Below, one piece after another: positions 7,806 through 16,404 of a DNA stretch of 27,825 nt (its first letter is position 1; the number at the start of each line of letters is the position of its first letter). This stretch comes from an uncultured Peptoniphilus sp. (GTDB taxonomy: Bacteria; Bacillota; Clostridia; Tissierellales; Peptoniphilaceae), in contig CABTZF010000023.1 of the NCBI GenBank assembly GCA_902489255.1, forward strand, positions 1 to 27,825, given 5' to 3'. Made by a program: the position numbers and the translations under genes. The notes under the pieces were generated by a model. That model searched no databases. It worked only from the letters and a program-made list of their open reading frames with translations, and had not been told where the DNA came from.

Positions 7806-9527
7806 TTAATATACAAATTCCTCAGACTTTTTTGAATACTCTATCATCTTCTTATAAGTCTTTGATTTTTTTAATAACTCATCATGACTTCCTGCTGCTT
7901 CAATTTTACCATCATTCATAACTATTATTTGATCCACTTTTTCTATGGATCTGGGCCTGTGAGAAATTATCATCACAGTTTTATCTTTAGTCAATTTATT
8001 TAAAGATTCTTGAATATATTTTTCATTTTGTACATCTAAAGATGCTGCAATTTCATCTAAAAGAATTATCTCGGCATTTTTTAAAAATGCTCTTGCTATG
8101 GAAATTCTTTGTCTTTCTCCTCCAGATAATTTTGACCCATTTTCCCCGATATTTGTGTCATAAGCCTTTGGAAGTTTGTCTACAAATTCTTGACAGTTGG
8201 CAAGCCTTGCCGCTTCTATAACTTCTTCATCACTTGCATCCATATTTCCTATCCTGATATTTTCCATTACACTTCCATCAAATAGGACTACATCTTGAAA
8301 CACCATGGATATATGTTTAAATAAATCTTCTGTCCTTGATCTATTTATATCTTTATTGTCTATTGAAATTTTTCCCCTATCAATATCATATAATCTTGAT
8401 ACAAGTCTTAAAACTGTTGTTTTTCCACAACCTGATGGACCTACTAATGCAGTGGTCTTTCCTTGAAGAGCCTTAAAAGATATACCATCTATTATTTTTT
8501 TATCTTCTAAATAAGAAAATTCAACATCTTGTCCTAAAATATCAAAGGAGTTAAATTCTTCTTTTTCTCCCTCTTGCACTTTTTCTGTCCTTAATGCTTT
8601 AATCTTTTCAATTGGACCATCAATATACATCAGTTCAGCATAATATTGGTTAAAAGCTGCTACGCCATCAATCATTCTTGCCGCAGCAAAAAGATAGGCA
8701 GCAAAATAAAGTATATTTATATTTCCTTTGTTTAATTCTATTAAACCTATTAATATTACAAGTCCTAAAGAAAGATTTGCAACTACACCAGCTATTGAAA
8801 CAGGTATAGTTTGACCAAGTTCTGATAAAATCTGTCCTTTTTCTAATTTTTTTACAAAATCAGTGGCATAATCTCCCTTATCCTTAGTTAAATTATAAGA
8901 CTTAATTTCTGTTGAAAGATCTATCAGTTCTTGAAATATTTTTGAAGACTTTCTTTTTTCTAGATAATATTTTTTCGTTGCAGATACTTGAATTTTTTTG
9001 GACAAAAAATTACATACCATCGAAAGAAGAACAGGAATAATAATTGCAAGTCCCAACTTTATATTTCCAATTAAAAGCATGGCTCCAATGATTATAAAGT
9101 TAAAAATAAAACCGAAAAAACCTGGCACAGCATGGGACAGTGAATGTTCCACAACCTCAACATCTTTCATTATTGTTTGGGATAGATCAGTTAAATCTGT
9201 CCTTGAATAAAAAGATAGGGGCAAATTTTTTATTATTTGTGCAATTTCTATCCTAAGATTTGCTGATTCTTTATAAGTTTCATTGTAGGTAGTAATGTAG
9301 TCTTTATTTATTACAAATGCCATAAAAATGCCTATGGCAATAAATAAAATACCGGCAATTTTTATATCAAAATTTCCAAAACCAAGTAGCCCATTTAAAA
9401 CATACATCAGAAGAATAATTGGCATCATAAAGGATAGACTTTTTAATGTTGAATAGATAATAGCAACAACTGTTCCTTTTGCTCCCTTGTCTGTAAGAGC
9501 GTATCTATTTTTCAAATAATTTTTCAT
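7806..9527 (-). CDS. ABC transporter with fused membrane and ATPase domains, subunit B of a heterodimer
   Basis: A 573-residue half-transporter: a six-helix type-IV (exporter-fold) membrane domain (about 20-310), then a nucleotide-binding domain with Walker A GPSGCGKTT (363-371), signature LSGGERQR (467-474) and Walker B IILLDE (487-492). The D-loop region reads DEIAASLD, with Ile-Ala where DEPT or DEAT is usual. Its ATG overlaps the stop of the partner gene by 4 bp (ATGA), so the two subunits are made together. Exporter-fold pairs of this sort mostly expel drugs or peptides, but YbtPQ and IrtAB pairs import iron-siderophore; the neighbouring AraC gene makes the latter worth considering. The substrate is not readable from the sequence. 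Confidence 0.88.
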   Translation of the reverse strand: MKNYLKNRYALTDKGAKGTVVAIIYSTLKSLSFMMPIILLMYVLNGLLGFGNFDIKIAGILFIAIGIFMAFVINKDYITTYNETYKESANLRIEIAQIIKNLPLSFYSRTDLTDLSQTIMKDVEVVEHSLSHAVPGFFGFIFNFIIIGAMLLIGNIKLGLAIIIPVLLSMVCNFLSKKIQVSATKKYYLEKRKSSKIFQELIDLSTEIKSYNLTKDKGDYATDFVKKLEKGQILSELGQTIPVSIAGVVANLSLGLVILIGLIELNKGNINILYFAAYLFAAARMIDGVAAFNQYYAELMYIDGPIEKIKALRTEKVQEGEKEEFNSFDILGQDVEFSYLEDKKIIDGISFKALQGKTTALVGPSGCGKTTVLRLVSRLYDIDRGKISIDNKDINRSRTEDLFKHISMVFQDVVLFDGSVMENIRIGNMDASDEEVIEAARLANCQEFVDKLPKAYDTNIGENGSKLSGGERQRISIARAFLKNAEIILLDEIAASLDVQNEKYIQESLNKLTKDKTVMIISHRPRSIEKVDQIIVMNDGKIEAAGSHDELLKKSKTYKKMIEYSKKSEEFVY

Positions 9528-11272
9528 TCATTTACCCTCCATTCGTTAGCAGATTCATAAAGATTTACGTATTTCTTATAAGATCCACAAACTTTCATAA
9601 GTTTTTCATGACTTCCTCTTTCTGTAACTCTACCATCCTCTACTACAAGAATTTCATCAACTCCACGAATAGAAGAAAGTCTGTGTGCTATCATAATGAC
9701 AGTCCTATTTTTAATTAAATCTTTAAAGGCTCTTTGTAATTCATATTCATTTTCCGGATCAGCAGCTGCTGAAGCTTCATCAAGAATAATAATTTTTGGA
9801 TTTTTTAAGAATACCCTAGCAATAGAGATTCTTTGAATTTCTCCTCCTGAGAGATTAATTCCTTCTGAACCAATAACAGCATCATATCCATCCTTAAACT
9901 TTCCAATAAATTCGTTGCACCTTGCTAACTTAAGAGCCTCAATTACTTGAGCCTTACTTGCATCTTTTTTTGCAAGTTTCACATTTTCATAAATTGAAAT
10001 ATCTGCAAATAATTTAGGGTTTTGAAAAACTATGCCAATATTATCCATGAGAAAGTTTTTATCATAGTTCTGTATTTTTTCTCCACCTATTAATATTTGT
10101 CCCTTATCAACTGGATAAAGTCCAGATATTAATTTTCCTATGGTAGATTTACCTGAGCCGGATGCTCCGACAAGGGCATAAACTTTATTTGCTTCAAGTT
10201 TAAGAGAAAAATCTGATAAAATTTTAGTATTTTTATCATAAGAAAAGTCCACATTTTTAAATTCTATACAATGATTTTTCATTTCCTTTAAACTTCCAAA
10301 ATCTATAGATTTTTCTTCCATTTCAGTAAATAAATTTTCTAAATTGTCTACTGCTGAATTTGCTTGATATATATACATGAAAACATACATTATCTTCATC
10401 ATATTAGAGAAAAATATTCCCATAAATAAAGTGAAGAATAAAACCTTAATAGACCAAAGTCTCGGATCTGCTCCTCCTGCAACTTTAAAGGCAGCTAAAA
10501 AAATAGGTAAAACTATAAAGATATTTAAAAGCCACTGAAAACTTACATAGGAAATCCTGCAAGACATAGAATATGCATAAACCATATCCCTGTAGCCGAT
10601 AATATTTTCATAAAGACTTCTGAAACCAACTATGGGTGCATTGAAAATTTTTACAACAGGCATCCCACGCACATACTCAACTGCACCCGCATTTAGTTCA
10701 TCACCTTTTTTCATATAAGCATCCATAAATTCCATATTTCCCATCATTTTTGTAAATAAGAAAAAAGATAATCCAACAATAACTAGAAAGAAAATACCTA
10801 AAGAAATATCTAAGTAAAAGGCAAGAATAGCCATAAAAATTGGAGTGATCAAAGCTGCAGTTTGGTCTGGTATCAAATGGGCAACAATCATATGAGTTTG
10901 TTCAACATTATTATCAATAATTTTTCTGACTTCACCAGACTTGTGTGTGTCATAAAAGCTCTGTGATGCTTTTAAGAGATTTTTTATACCTTTTTCTCTA
11001 AGTCTTGTTTCTAACCTAAATCCAGCCAAATGACTCATCCAAAGTCCTAAGAAATAAATAAGTCCATGACAAATAAATAAAATTAAAATCTCCACTGCTC
11101 TTTTTTTCGCATCACTTATTATAGTGCCAATAAATACATCTCTTAATAGGGTCCATATCAGATAATATGCAAAAAATAGCATGCACGTTCCTATAAGTGT
11201 AAATAAAACAGCCAAAATGCCTTGTATTTTTCTCTCAGGCATATATGCAAATAGCTTCCTGTATAATTTCAA
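9524..11272 (-). CDS. ABC transporter with fused membrane and ATPase domains, subunit A of a heterodimer
   Basis: This 582-residue partner of the next gene has six membrane helices (about 15-310) and a nucleotide-binding domain with Walker A GASGSGKST (369-377), signature LSGGE (474-478) and Walker B IIILDE (494-499). The start is a TTG at 11270-11272: it is preceded by TAAGGAGG with a 6-base gap, the best ribosome site in the area, and no in-frame ATG lies upstream with comparable support. The C-terminal ATPase follows the ABC-exporter pattern with the switch histidine in IAHRL. It is the first gene of the operon; a promoter with an overlapping inverted repeat lies at 11298-11344. Both nucleotide sites look intact, unlike many heterodimeric exporters. 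Confidence 0.88.
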   Translation of the reverse strand: MKLYRKLFAYMPERKIQGILAVLFTLIGTCMLFFAYYLIWTLLRDVFIGTIISDAKKRAVEILILFICHGLIYFLGLWMSHLAGFRLETRLREKGIKNLLKASQSFYDTHKSGEVRKIIDNNVEQTHMIVAHLIPDQTAALITPIFMAILAFYLDISLGIFFLVIVGLSFFLFTKMMGNMEFMDAYMKKGDELNAGAVEYVRGMPVVKIFNAPIVGFRSLYENIIGYRDMVYAYSMSCRISYVSFQWLLNIFIVLPIFLAAFKVAGGADPRLWSIKVLFFTLFMGIFFSNMMKIMYVFMYIYQANSAVDNLENLFTEMEEKSIDFGSLKEMKNHCIEFKNVDFSYDKNTKILSDFSLKLEANKVYALVGASGSGKSTIGKLISGLYPVDKGQILIGGEKIQNYDKNFLMDNIGIVFQNPKLFADISIYENVKLAKKDASKAQVIEALKLARCNEFIGKFKDGYDAVIGSEGINLSGGEIQRISIARVFLKNPKIIILDEASAAADPENEYELQRAFKDLIKNRTVIMIAHRLSSIRGVDEILVVEDGRVTERGSHEKLMKVCGSYKKYVNLYESANEWRVNE

Positions 11273-11297
11273 AATAAACCTCCTTATAAATGATATT

Positions 11298-11344
11298 ATT
11301 TATCGTTTATATTATAAGATAAATCTTTTATATATACATAGCAA
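11298..11344 (-). promoter_or_regulatory. Promoter and possible operator of the ABC half-transporter operon
   Basis: On the minus strand TTGCTA (at 11339-11344), 17 bp, then TATCTT (at 11316-11321). A 7-bp inverted repeat, ATTTATC (11298-11304) and GATAAAT (11318-11324) with a 13-bp spacer, overlaps the -10. A TATAAT at 11311-11316 is an alternative -10 without a good -35. A regulator dimer bound here could block initiation; which regulator is unknown. Confidence 0.45.
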
Positions 11345-11374
11345 AAATAACTTTATATTCAAAAATTATTCAAA

Positions 11375-11401
11375 TAAAAAACAAGGAGTATTTTCCCCTT
11401 G
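11375..11401 (-). terminator. Rho-independent terminator of pgeF
   Basis: On the minus strand CAAGGGG pairs with CTCCTTG (11395-11401 with 11382-11388, one G-T wobble) around a 6-base AAAATA loop, followed by six U. It is about 35 bp past the pgeF stop codon and separates it from the ABC operon. Confidence 0.75.
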
Positions 11402-11434
11402 CCTTTTAAATTTAAAACTATTCCAATATTATTT

Positions 11435-12160
11435 TTATTTTTTCATCATAACAAACATAGAATTTAGACCATAATTTTCCTTATCACGTCTAGCAGAATG
11501 TAGGCTTTCTGTCAAAAAAGTAGACTTTTGAGAAATCTTAATATTTTCTCTAATAAGACCTTGTTCAGTTAATAGGTCTAAATTAGCAGAAATTAAAGAT
11601 AAATAAAACTTTTCATTCCTATATTTAAAGAAACTGTCCCTATTTTTAAAAGATTTAAAAGCATCATATACTTCTTCTCCAACCTCATAATTTTCTTGGT
11701 CAATTGTCGGTCCAATAAAACCTATTATGCTTTCTCTTTGACAAGAAAAATCTTTTTCCATCTTTATTAAAGTTTTTTCAACAATTTTTTTGCTTGTTCC
11801 TCTCCAGCCTGAATGAACAATAGAAAGTACTTTTTTAGACTTATCATATAATACAACAGGAGTACAGTCTGCAAATTTTATTAAAAGCCCTATATTCTTT
11901 TTATCAGTAATTAGTGCATCTGTATTGTCAAAATATTTACCATATAAATAATCATCACCATTTTCCCCTGAAGCATAACAAATATTATCGGTGTGCATCT
12001 GTCTACATGAGTAGATTTCATAAGGATTAATTTTTAATTTTTTTATAATATCTTGTGCATAAGATTTAACTTTATTTCCTTCTTTTTGAGCTCTAAAAGA
12101 CATTTCCTTACCTGAAATATAATTTATAACTCCATTCTTTTCAAGAAAATCAGAATTCAT
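11435..12160 (-). CDS. pgeF: Peptidoglycan editing factor PgeF (YfiH/laccase-domain family)
   Basis: A 241-residue cytoplasmic protein of the YfiH (cytochrome/laccase-domain, DUF152) family. The three metal ligands expected in this family are present: H56 in QMHTDNI, C99 in KFADCTPVV and H116 in IVHSGWRGT, with the usual 17-residue spacing between the last two. The segment GFIGPTIDQENYEVG is also characteristic. Relatives have been described both as a factor that keeps L-Ser out of peptidoglycan precursors and as a multi-substrate purine nucleoside enzyme; which applies here is not known. It is monocistronic with its own terminator. The ATG at 12158-12160 follows GAAGTGATG. Confidence 0.88.
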   Translation of the reverse strand: MNSDFLEKNGVINYISGKEMSFRAQKEGNKVKSYAQDIIKKLKINPYEIYSCRQMHTDNICYASGENGDDYLYGKYFDNTDALITDKKNIGLLIKFADCTPVVLYDKSKKVLSIVHSGWRGTSKKIVEKTLIKMEKDFSCQRESIIGFIGPTIDQENYEVGEEVYDAFKSFKNRDSFFKYRNEKFYLSLISANLDLLTEQGLIRENIKISQKSTFLTESLHSARRDKENYGLNSMFVMMKK

Positions 12161-12276
12161 TCAATCATCACTTCTTCCAATAATAATTTATAAATTTAAT
12201 AATTTTTATCTTATTTGAGCTTGAATTTTATATACCCAATATTTATTTAATTTTATTGATTTTTTAAATTGATAAA

Positions 12277-12319
12277 TAAAAAATTGCATGGAAATTAATT
12301 GTCTTAAAATCCATACAAT
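12277..12319 (-). terminator. Rho-independent terminator of the MacAB-like operon
   Basis: On the minus strand ATTGTATGGA (12310-12319) pairs with TCCATGCAAT (12283-12292) over 10 bp with one G-T wobble, followed by six U (12277-12282). It lies about 20 bp past the permease stop codon. The remaining 12161-12276 is AT-rich leader DNA of pgeF with no clear motif. Confidence 0.75.
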
Positions 12320-12339
12320 ATGTTAATTTTTATTATTAA

Positions 12340-13593
12340 TTATTCATATCTTAAAGCTTCTATAGGATCAAGCTTTGCGGCTTTATTTGCAGGATAATAT
12401 CCGAAGAAAATTCCAATAAGCATTGAAAACCCAACTGCAACAACAACTGATGTTATAGATGGCAAGGACCTCATTTTGAGTAAAGATGAGCCTAAAATCC
12501 CCAAAGCTCCGCCTAAAAATATACCAAAAATTCCTCCAATAATACAGATTATTACAGATTCAGTAATAAATTGAAATCTTATATCATTTCTTGTGGCTCC
12601 AAGGGCTTTTCTTATTCCTATTTCTCTGGTTCTTTCCGTCACAGAAACAAGTAAAATATTCATAACTCCGATACCACCTACAAGTAATGATATAGCAGCA
12701 ATAGCTGATATGGCAATCTGTAAAGAATCCATTGTTGATGTCATCTGCTTCATTTGAGATACAGCAGAGTTTGTATTTATTTTTATCCTATCATTTTTTG
12801 AAAAATATTTATTTTTTAAATAGGTACTTACACTTTGACAATCTTCCTCTACATTATCAGAATTTTGCAAAACAAAGGCCGCATAAGAAAAATAATCACT
12901 TACCCAACCATTTATTTCTCTTTCACCCACATTATAAGGAATATAAAGCTCTGAAGTATCTCCTGAACCTCCCAAAACTCCCATTTCTATCTTTTCCCAC
13001 TTATAAACTCCCACAACTGTTAAAACTAAAAACTTATCTGCTTTTTTTACTTTAATTTCTGAGCCTAGAGCACTTTGTAAATCCCCATTAAAAATCTTAT
13101 CTACAACTTTATCAGAAATTACCGCCACATATTTTGACCTCGTATTATCTTCATCAGTTAAAAATCTTCCACCAATCATATCTATTTTTTGAATATATTG
13201 GCTTCCGCTTGTTGTGGAATTTATATCCACATTTATTGATTTATCTCCCTGATTTATTTTGCCCGAACCACCTGCACCATATATAGAGTAATCTTTAACA
13301 ATATCTGATAAATTTTCTTTTAAATCTTTTAACATGTCTAAAGATAATCCATCCTCATATCTCATATCTTCCCAAGAATATTGTGGCTCATTAGGCTCTG
13401 TAGAAATCTCAACAGCAGTATTCCCTATAGAATCAAATGCTTTATTTACAGATTTTGTCATGGCATGACCAATTGTAGTTATACCTATAACAGAACCTAT
13501 ACCAATAATTATGCCAAGCATAGTCAAAAAAGATCTCATCTTATTGGCACGTAGACCCTCAATGGAAAGCCTTATTGTTTCAAGTAAATCCAT
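12340..13593 (-). CDS. MacB-type ABC transporter permease
   Basis: A 417-residue permease of the MacB/FtsX (type VII) fold. The order is a short amphipathic N-terminus, TM1 (about 21-43), a large extracellular domain (about 45-280), then three C-terminal helices, ending in the family hallmark ANKAAKLDPIEALRYE. It has the conserved LVGGIGVMNILLVSVTER and TREIGIRKALGA segments around TM2. With the downstream-encoded... upstream-encoded ATPase (226 residues) and adaptor (653 residues) it forms a tripartite mechanotransmission complex that moves substrate outside the membrane. Its ATG overlaps the ATPase stop by one base and uses GGAGGAGGA inside the upstream gene. The substrate is unknown; antimicrobial peptides or lipoprotein-like molecules are usual. 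Confidence 0.9.
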   Translation of the reverse strand: MDLLETIRLSIEGLRANKMRSFLTMLGIIIGIGSVIGITTIGHAMTKSVNKAFDSIGNTAVEISTEPNEPQYSWEDMRYEDGLSLDMLKDLKENLSDIVKDYSIYGAGGSGKINQGDKSINVDINSTTSGSQYIQKIDMIGGRFLTDEDNTRSKYVAVISDKVVDKIFNGDLQSALGSEIKVKKADKFLVLTVVGVYKWEKIEMGVLGGSGDTSELYIPYNVGEREINGWVSDYFSYAAFVLQNSDNVEEDCQSVSTYLKNKYFSKNDRIKINTNSAVSQMKQMTSTMDSLQIAISAIAAISLLVGGIGVMNILLVSVTERTREIGIRKALGATRNDIRFQFITESVIICIIGGIFGIFLGGALGILGSSLLKMRSLPSITSVVVAVGFSMLIGIFFGYYPANKAAKLDPIEALRYE

Positions 13594-14273
13594 TATTCCT
13601 CCTCCATAGTACCGTCGCTCATCTTATATATCCTATCAGCTTCTTTTGCCAGTTCCATATTGTGAGTAATCATAACTATGGTTCTTTTTTCTTTAATATT
13701 TAGCTTGTGAAAAAGATCTATAACTTGCCTTCCTGTTTCCGAATCCAAGGCCCCTGTCGGTTCATCAGCAAGAATAATGTCGGGATTATTTGCCATAGCA
13801 CGAGCTATTGCAACTCTTTGTTTTTGCCCGCCGGATAATTCTGACGGAGCGTGAGTCATACGCTCCTGCATATCTACAGATCTTAAAAGTTCTATAGCTC
13901 TTTCTTCTCTTTCTTTTCTTGAAACCTTAGCATAAAGCATTGGAAGTTCAACATTTTTTAGGGCGTTTGAACGAGGAATTAAATTAAAATTTTGAAAAAC
14001 AAAACCTATTTTTTTTGATCTGTAGGAAGAAAGCTGAGTATCATTTAATGACTTTATATCAACTCCATTTAAGTGAAAATCACCAAAGGTCTGTCTGTCT
14101 AAAAGGCCGATTATATTCATAAGGGTTGATTTCCCGGAACCTGATTGACCAACTATAGATACAAATTCTCCTGCATTAACGTCCAAATCAATTCCGTGAA
14201 GGATTTCAAGTTCGTTAGCTTTTCCAATATTATAAGATTTTTTAATGTTCCTCATTTCAATAAGTTTAGTCAT
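13593..14273 (-). CDS. MacB/LolD-type ABC transporter ATP-binding protein
   Basis: A 226-residue ATPase close to the usual length for this family. Walker A is GQSGSGKST (42-50), Q-loop VFQNFNLIP, signature LSGGQKQR (146-153), Walker B IILADE (166-171) and the PTGALDS D-loop typical of LolD/MacB/YknY proteins. It is the energy-coupling subunit of the tripartite transporter and starts one base past the stop of the adaptor gene, with GGAGAATAAG as ribosome site. Order adaptor, ATPase, permease matches YknXYZ-type operons of Firmicutes. Confidence 0.93.
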   Translation of the reverse strand: MTKLIEMRNIKKSYNIGKANELEILHGIDLDVNAGEFVSIVGQSGSGKSTLMNIIGLLDRQTFGDFHLNGVDIKSLNDTQLSSYRSKKIGFVFQNFNLIPRSNALKNVELPMLYAKVSRKEREERAIELLRSVDMQERMTHAPSELSGGQKQRVAIARAMANNPDIILADEPTGALDSETGRQVIDLFHKLNIKEKRTIVMITHNMELAKEADRIYKMSDGTMEEE

Positions 14274-14274
14274 C

Positions 14275-16236
14275 TTATTCTCCGCTATTTTCTACATTTT
14301 TATTAACATCTTCAATTTCAGAAATATCAACTTCGATTATATTTACAATTTGTCCTTCGCCATAGCCTTGGGATGTTGATAAAATTTTCATTGATTTTTT
14401 TAGATTTTTTCCTTTTATAGCAGTTTCAAAATCATTTTCAAGTCCCTTTTGAACCTCTATTTTTTCAATTTCATAGGTATCTTTTCCATCTTTTTTAAGA
14501 CCAAGAATATAATTTTTCCCTTCTCTTTCAAAAATTGCAGTTGTCGGTACATGGAAAGTATCATTCTCTTCAGATAATATATATTTAACCCTCAATGTCA
14601 TACCTGGGGATAATTTATCCGAATCTTCTTTAGAAATTTCTATGGATGTTTTGTAGTTCACATCTTTTGATGTACTATTCGGGTCGGCATCTTCGGGAGT
14701 TGGATTGATAAAATCCACCTTCCCTTCAAAATTTTCTCCCGGAAGAGCATCGCTTGTAATTATGACTTTTGTACCAATTTTTACATCATTTACATTATAT
14801 TCCTTAACTGTAGATTCAATTTTTAAATCCTTAACAGTTTCAATTCTTGCAATTGCCGTTTTTGGTACTTCTCCCTCTTTTGCATCAATTTTTGTAATTG
14901 TTCCTGATTTTAGGGCTTTGACCTTTGTCTTTTCCAGTTCTTCATTTAAGTATTTAAGTTCGACTTCATCTAAATTATTAGAATTTGCATTAGCAGAATT
15001 TAAGGCATCCCTTAACATTGAAATTTCATTATCTGCTGAAGCTTCAGCGGACTTTAATGCAACTTGGCTAGCTTCATAGGCATTTTTTGCTGTTTCCATA
15101 TTTAGCTCTAAAGTTTTTAATTGATCTTCTCTGGCTTTTCCGGACTTTATAGCTTTGTCTGAATCTGCTTTTAAATCATCTCTTGCCTTATCAACATCAA
15201 TATTCATTTGGTCAAGATTTTTTCTTTGTTCCTTAATTTCTTTATCAAGAGCATCTGCTTCTTGTGCATATTTTTCCTTTTGACTTTTAACATTCGCCAG
15301 TTCTTCGGTGAGTTTAGAAATTTCAATCTTAACCTCTTCTTGTTCTCTTGTGATATTATTTATTTGATTCCTAAGTGAATTATCCACTTCTTCAGAACTA
15401 TTTCCACCGCTTCCTTGTGAATTTCCCATTTGACTTTGCAAATCAGTCATTTTTATGCCAAGTTCTGTAGAATATCTTGTTAAGTTATCAATATTATTTT
15501 GAATTGCTGCCGCTTCATTTTCCTTATCAAAAGCTAAGCCTCTATTTTCTGAAGATTTATTCATGCTTTCTGAAAGGTCACGATTTAATTGGTCAATCTT
15601 TAATTTACTGCTTTTTTCAGCATAAGCTAAATTTTCTCTTGAATTTTTTTCACCAACAATTTCGGAGTTATATCCCTCATCTATAGAATTTTTATAGTCT
15701 TCATAATTCTTTGTTGCTGCTTTATAGGCATCTAGACTTTGATTTAATGCATTTTCAGCACTTACTATGCTTGCATTTGTTCCGTTCTTTCTATTTTCAA
15801 TAGCTTCATTGAGTCTTTTTTTAGCAGCATTTATACTTGCCCCAATAGTTTTACTTGTGGATTGAGCAGCAGCTTTTTTCTTGGCAATTTCCTGTTCAAT
15901 AGAATTTGAATCAAGACTTGCAATAATATCTCCCTCTTCTACCTTGTCGCCTACTTTCACCAGAATTTCTGTTACAGCCAGTTCTTTCTCTGCAAAAATA
16001 TCTAAATTTGTTGAAGCTACGACTTTCCCATTTTCATTTATTGAATTAACCACATTACCCTTTTCTAAAGTTATAACTTGATTGGAAGATATTTCCGTGC
16101 CCTTTTTTTTATTAAATATTCCGTTAATCATTGATATTATCAGCAATAGTATTGCAACTATTGAAATAACAAGTACTATCTTATGGGACCATAAAAATTT
16201 ACCAACCTTTATGAAAAAATCTTTTATCTTTTTCAT
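14275..16236 (-). CDS. MacA/YknX-type periplasmic-adaptor (membrane fusion) protein with very long coiled-coil hairpin
   Basis: A 653-residue adaptor. It has one N-terminal signal anchor (about residues 20-38), a split lipoyl/barrel-sandwich domain (about 78-111 and 438-470), a long coiled-coil hairpin (about 112-437), then beta-barrel and membrane-proximal domains (about 470-650). Most family members of Gram-positives are about 380 residues, so the extra length is in the hairpin. A Gly/Ser/Asn-rich turn (272-283, GNSQGSGGNSSE) lies close to its midpoint. I start at the ATG at 16234-16236 with GAGAGGAG in front; a longer frame to 16335 runs through the promoter and has no ribosome site. It heads the operon with the MacB-type ATPase and permease. 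Confidence 0.88.
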   Translation of the reverse strand: MKKIKDFFIKVGKFLWSHKIVLVISIVAILLLIISMINGIFNKKKGTEISSNQVITLEKGNVVNSINENGKVVASTNLDIFAEKELAVTEILVKVGDKVEEGDIIASLDSNSIEQEIAKKKAAAQSTSKTIGASINAAKKRLNEAIENRKNGTNASIVSAENALNQSLDAYKAATKNYEDYKNSIDEGYNSEIVGEKNSRENLAYAEKSSKLKIDQLNRDLSESMNKSSENRGLAFDKENEAAAIQNNIDNLTRYSTELGIKMTDLQSQMGNSQGSGGNSSEEVDNSLRNQINNITREQEEVKIEISKLTEELANVKSQKEKYAQEADALDKEIKEQRKNLDQMNIDVDKARDDLKADSDKAIKSGKAREDQLKTLELNMETAKNAYEASQVALKSAEASADNEISMLRDALNSANANSNNLDEVELKYLNEELEKTKVKALKSGTITKIDAKEGEVPKTAIARIETVKDLKIESTVKEYNVNDVKIGTKVIITSDALPGENFEGKVDFINPTPEDADPNSTSKDVNYKTSIEISKEDSDKLSPGMTLRVKYILSEENDTFHVPTTAIFEREGKNYILGLKKDGKDTYEIEKIEVQKGLENDFETAIKGKNLKKSMKILSTSQGYGEGQIVNIIEVDISEIEDVNKNVENSGE

Positions 16237-16291
16237 TTGCTCTCCTCTCAAACCAAATTTCCATTTTTTTCCTTTATTTTTCATTATTTTT

Positions 16292-16320
16292 ATTATACAA
16301 TAATTCCAAACTCTTAACAT
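16292..16320 (-). promoter_or_regulatory. Probable promoter of the MacAB-like operon
   Basis: On the minus strand a perfect TATAAT (at 16292-16297) is preceded by 17 bp and ATGTTA (at 16315-16320), only half matching the -35 consensus. A weak -35 fits a promoter needing an activator. The inverted-repeat cluster at 16312-16357 overlaps the -35. Confidence 0.4.
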
Positions 16321-16357
16321 GGCTAATTTTAGCATGTAATTGTTAAGATATTCTTAA
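16312..16357. repeat. Cluster of inverted repeats in the divergent MacA-nhaC intergenic region
   Basis: TCTTAAC (16312-16318) is the inverted copy of GTTAAGA (16342-16348). The latter also forms TTAAGA-TAT-TCTTAA (16343-16357), and GCTAA/TTAGC lies between. Three related half-sites within 46 bp of a divergent promoter region suggest regulator binding, though AT-rich chance pairing is possible. Confidence 0.4.
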
Positions 16358-16404
16358 ATTTTTTTTAATATTTAATAAAGATTTATAATAACTCGGAGGT
16401 TTAT

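Noticed and set aside
11181..11474. 97-codon plus-strand frame crossing the ABC operon start and the pgeF terminator
   Set aside because: It runs through the start of one gene, a promoter region, a terminator and the end of pgeF, so it cannot be an independent gene.
12732..13055. 107-codon open frame on the plus strand
   Set aside because: It is antisense to the MacB-type permease and its low-complexity, Leu/Pro/His-rich translation is typical of a shadow frame.
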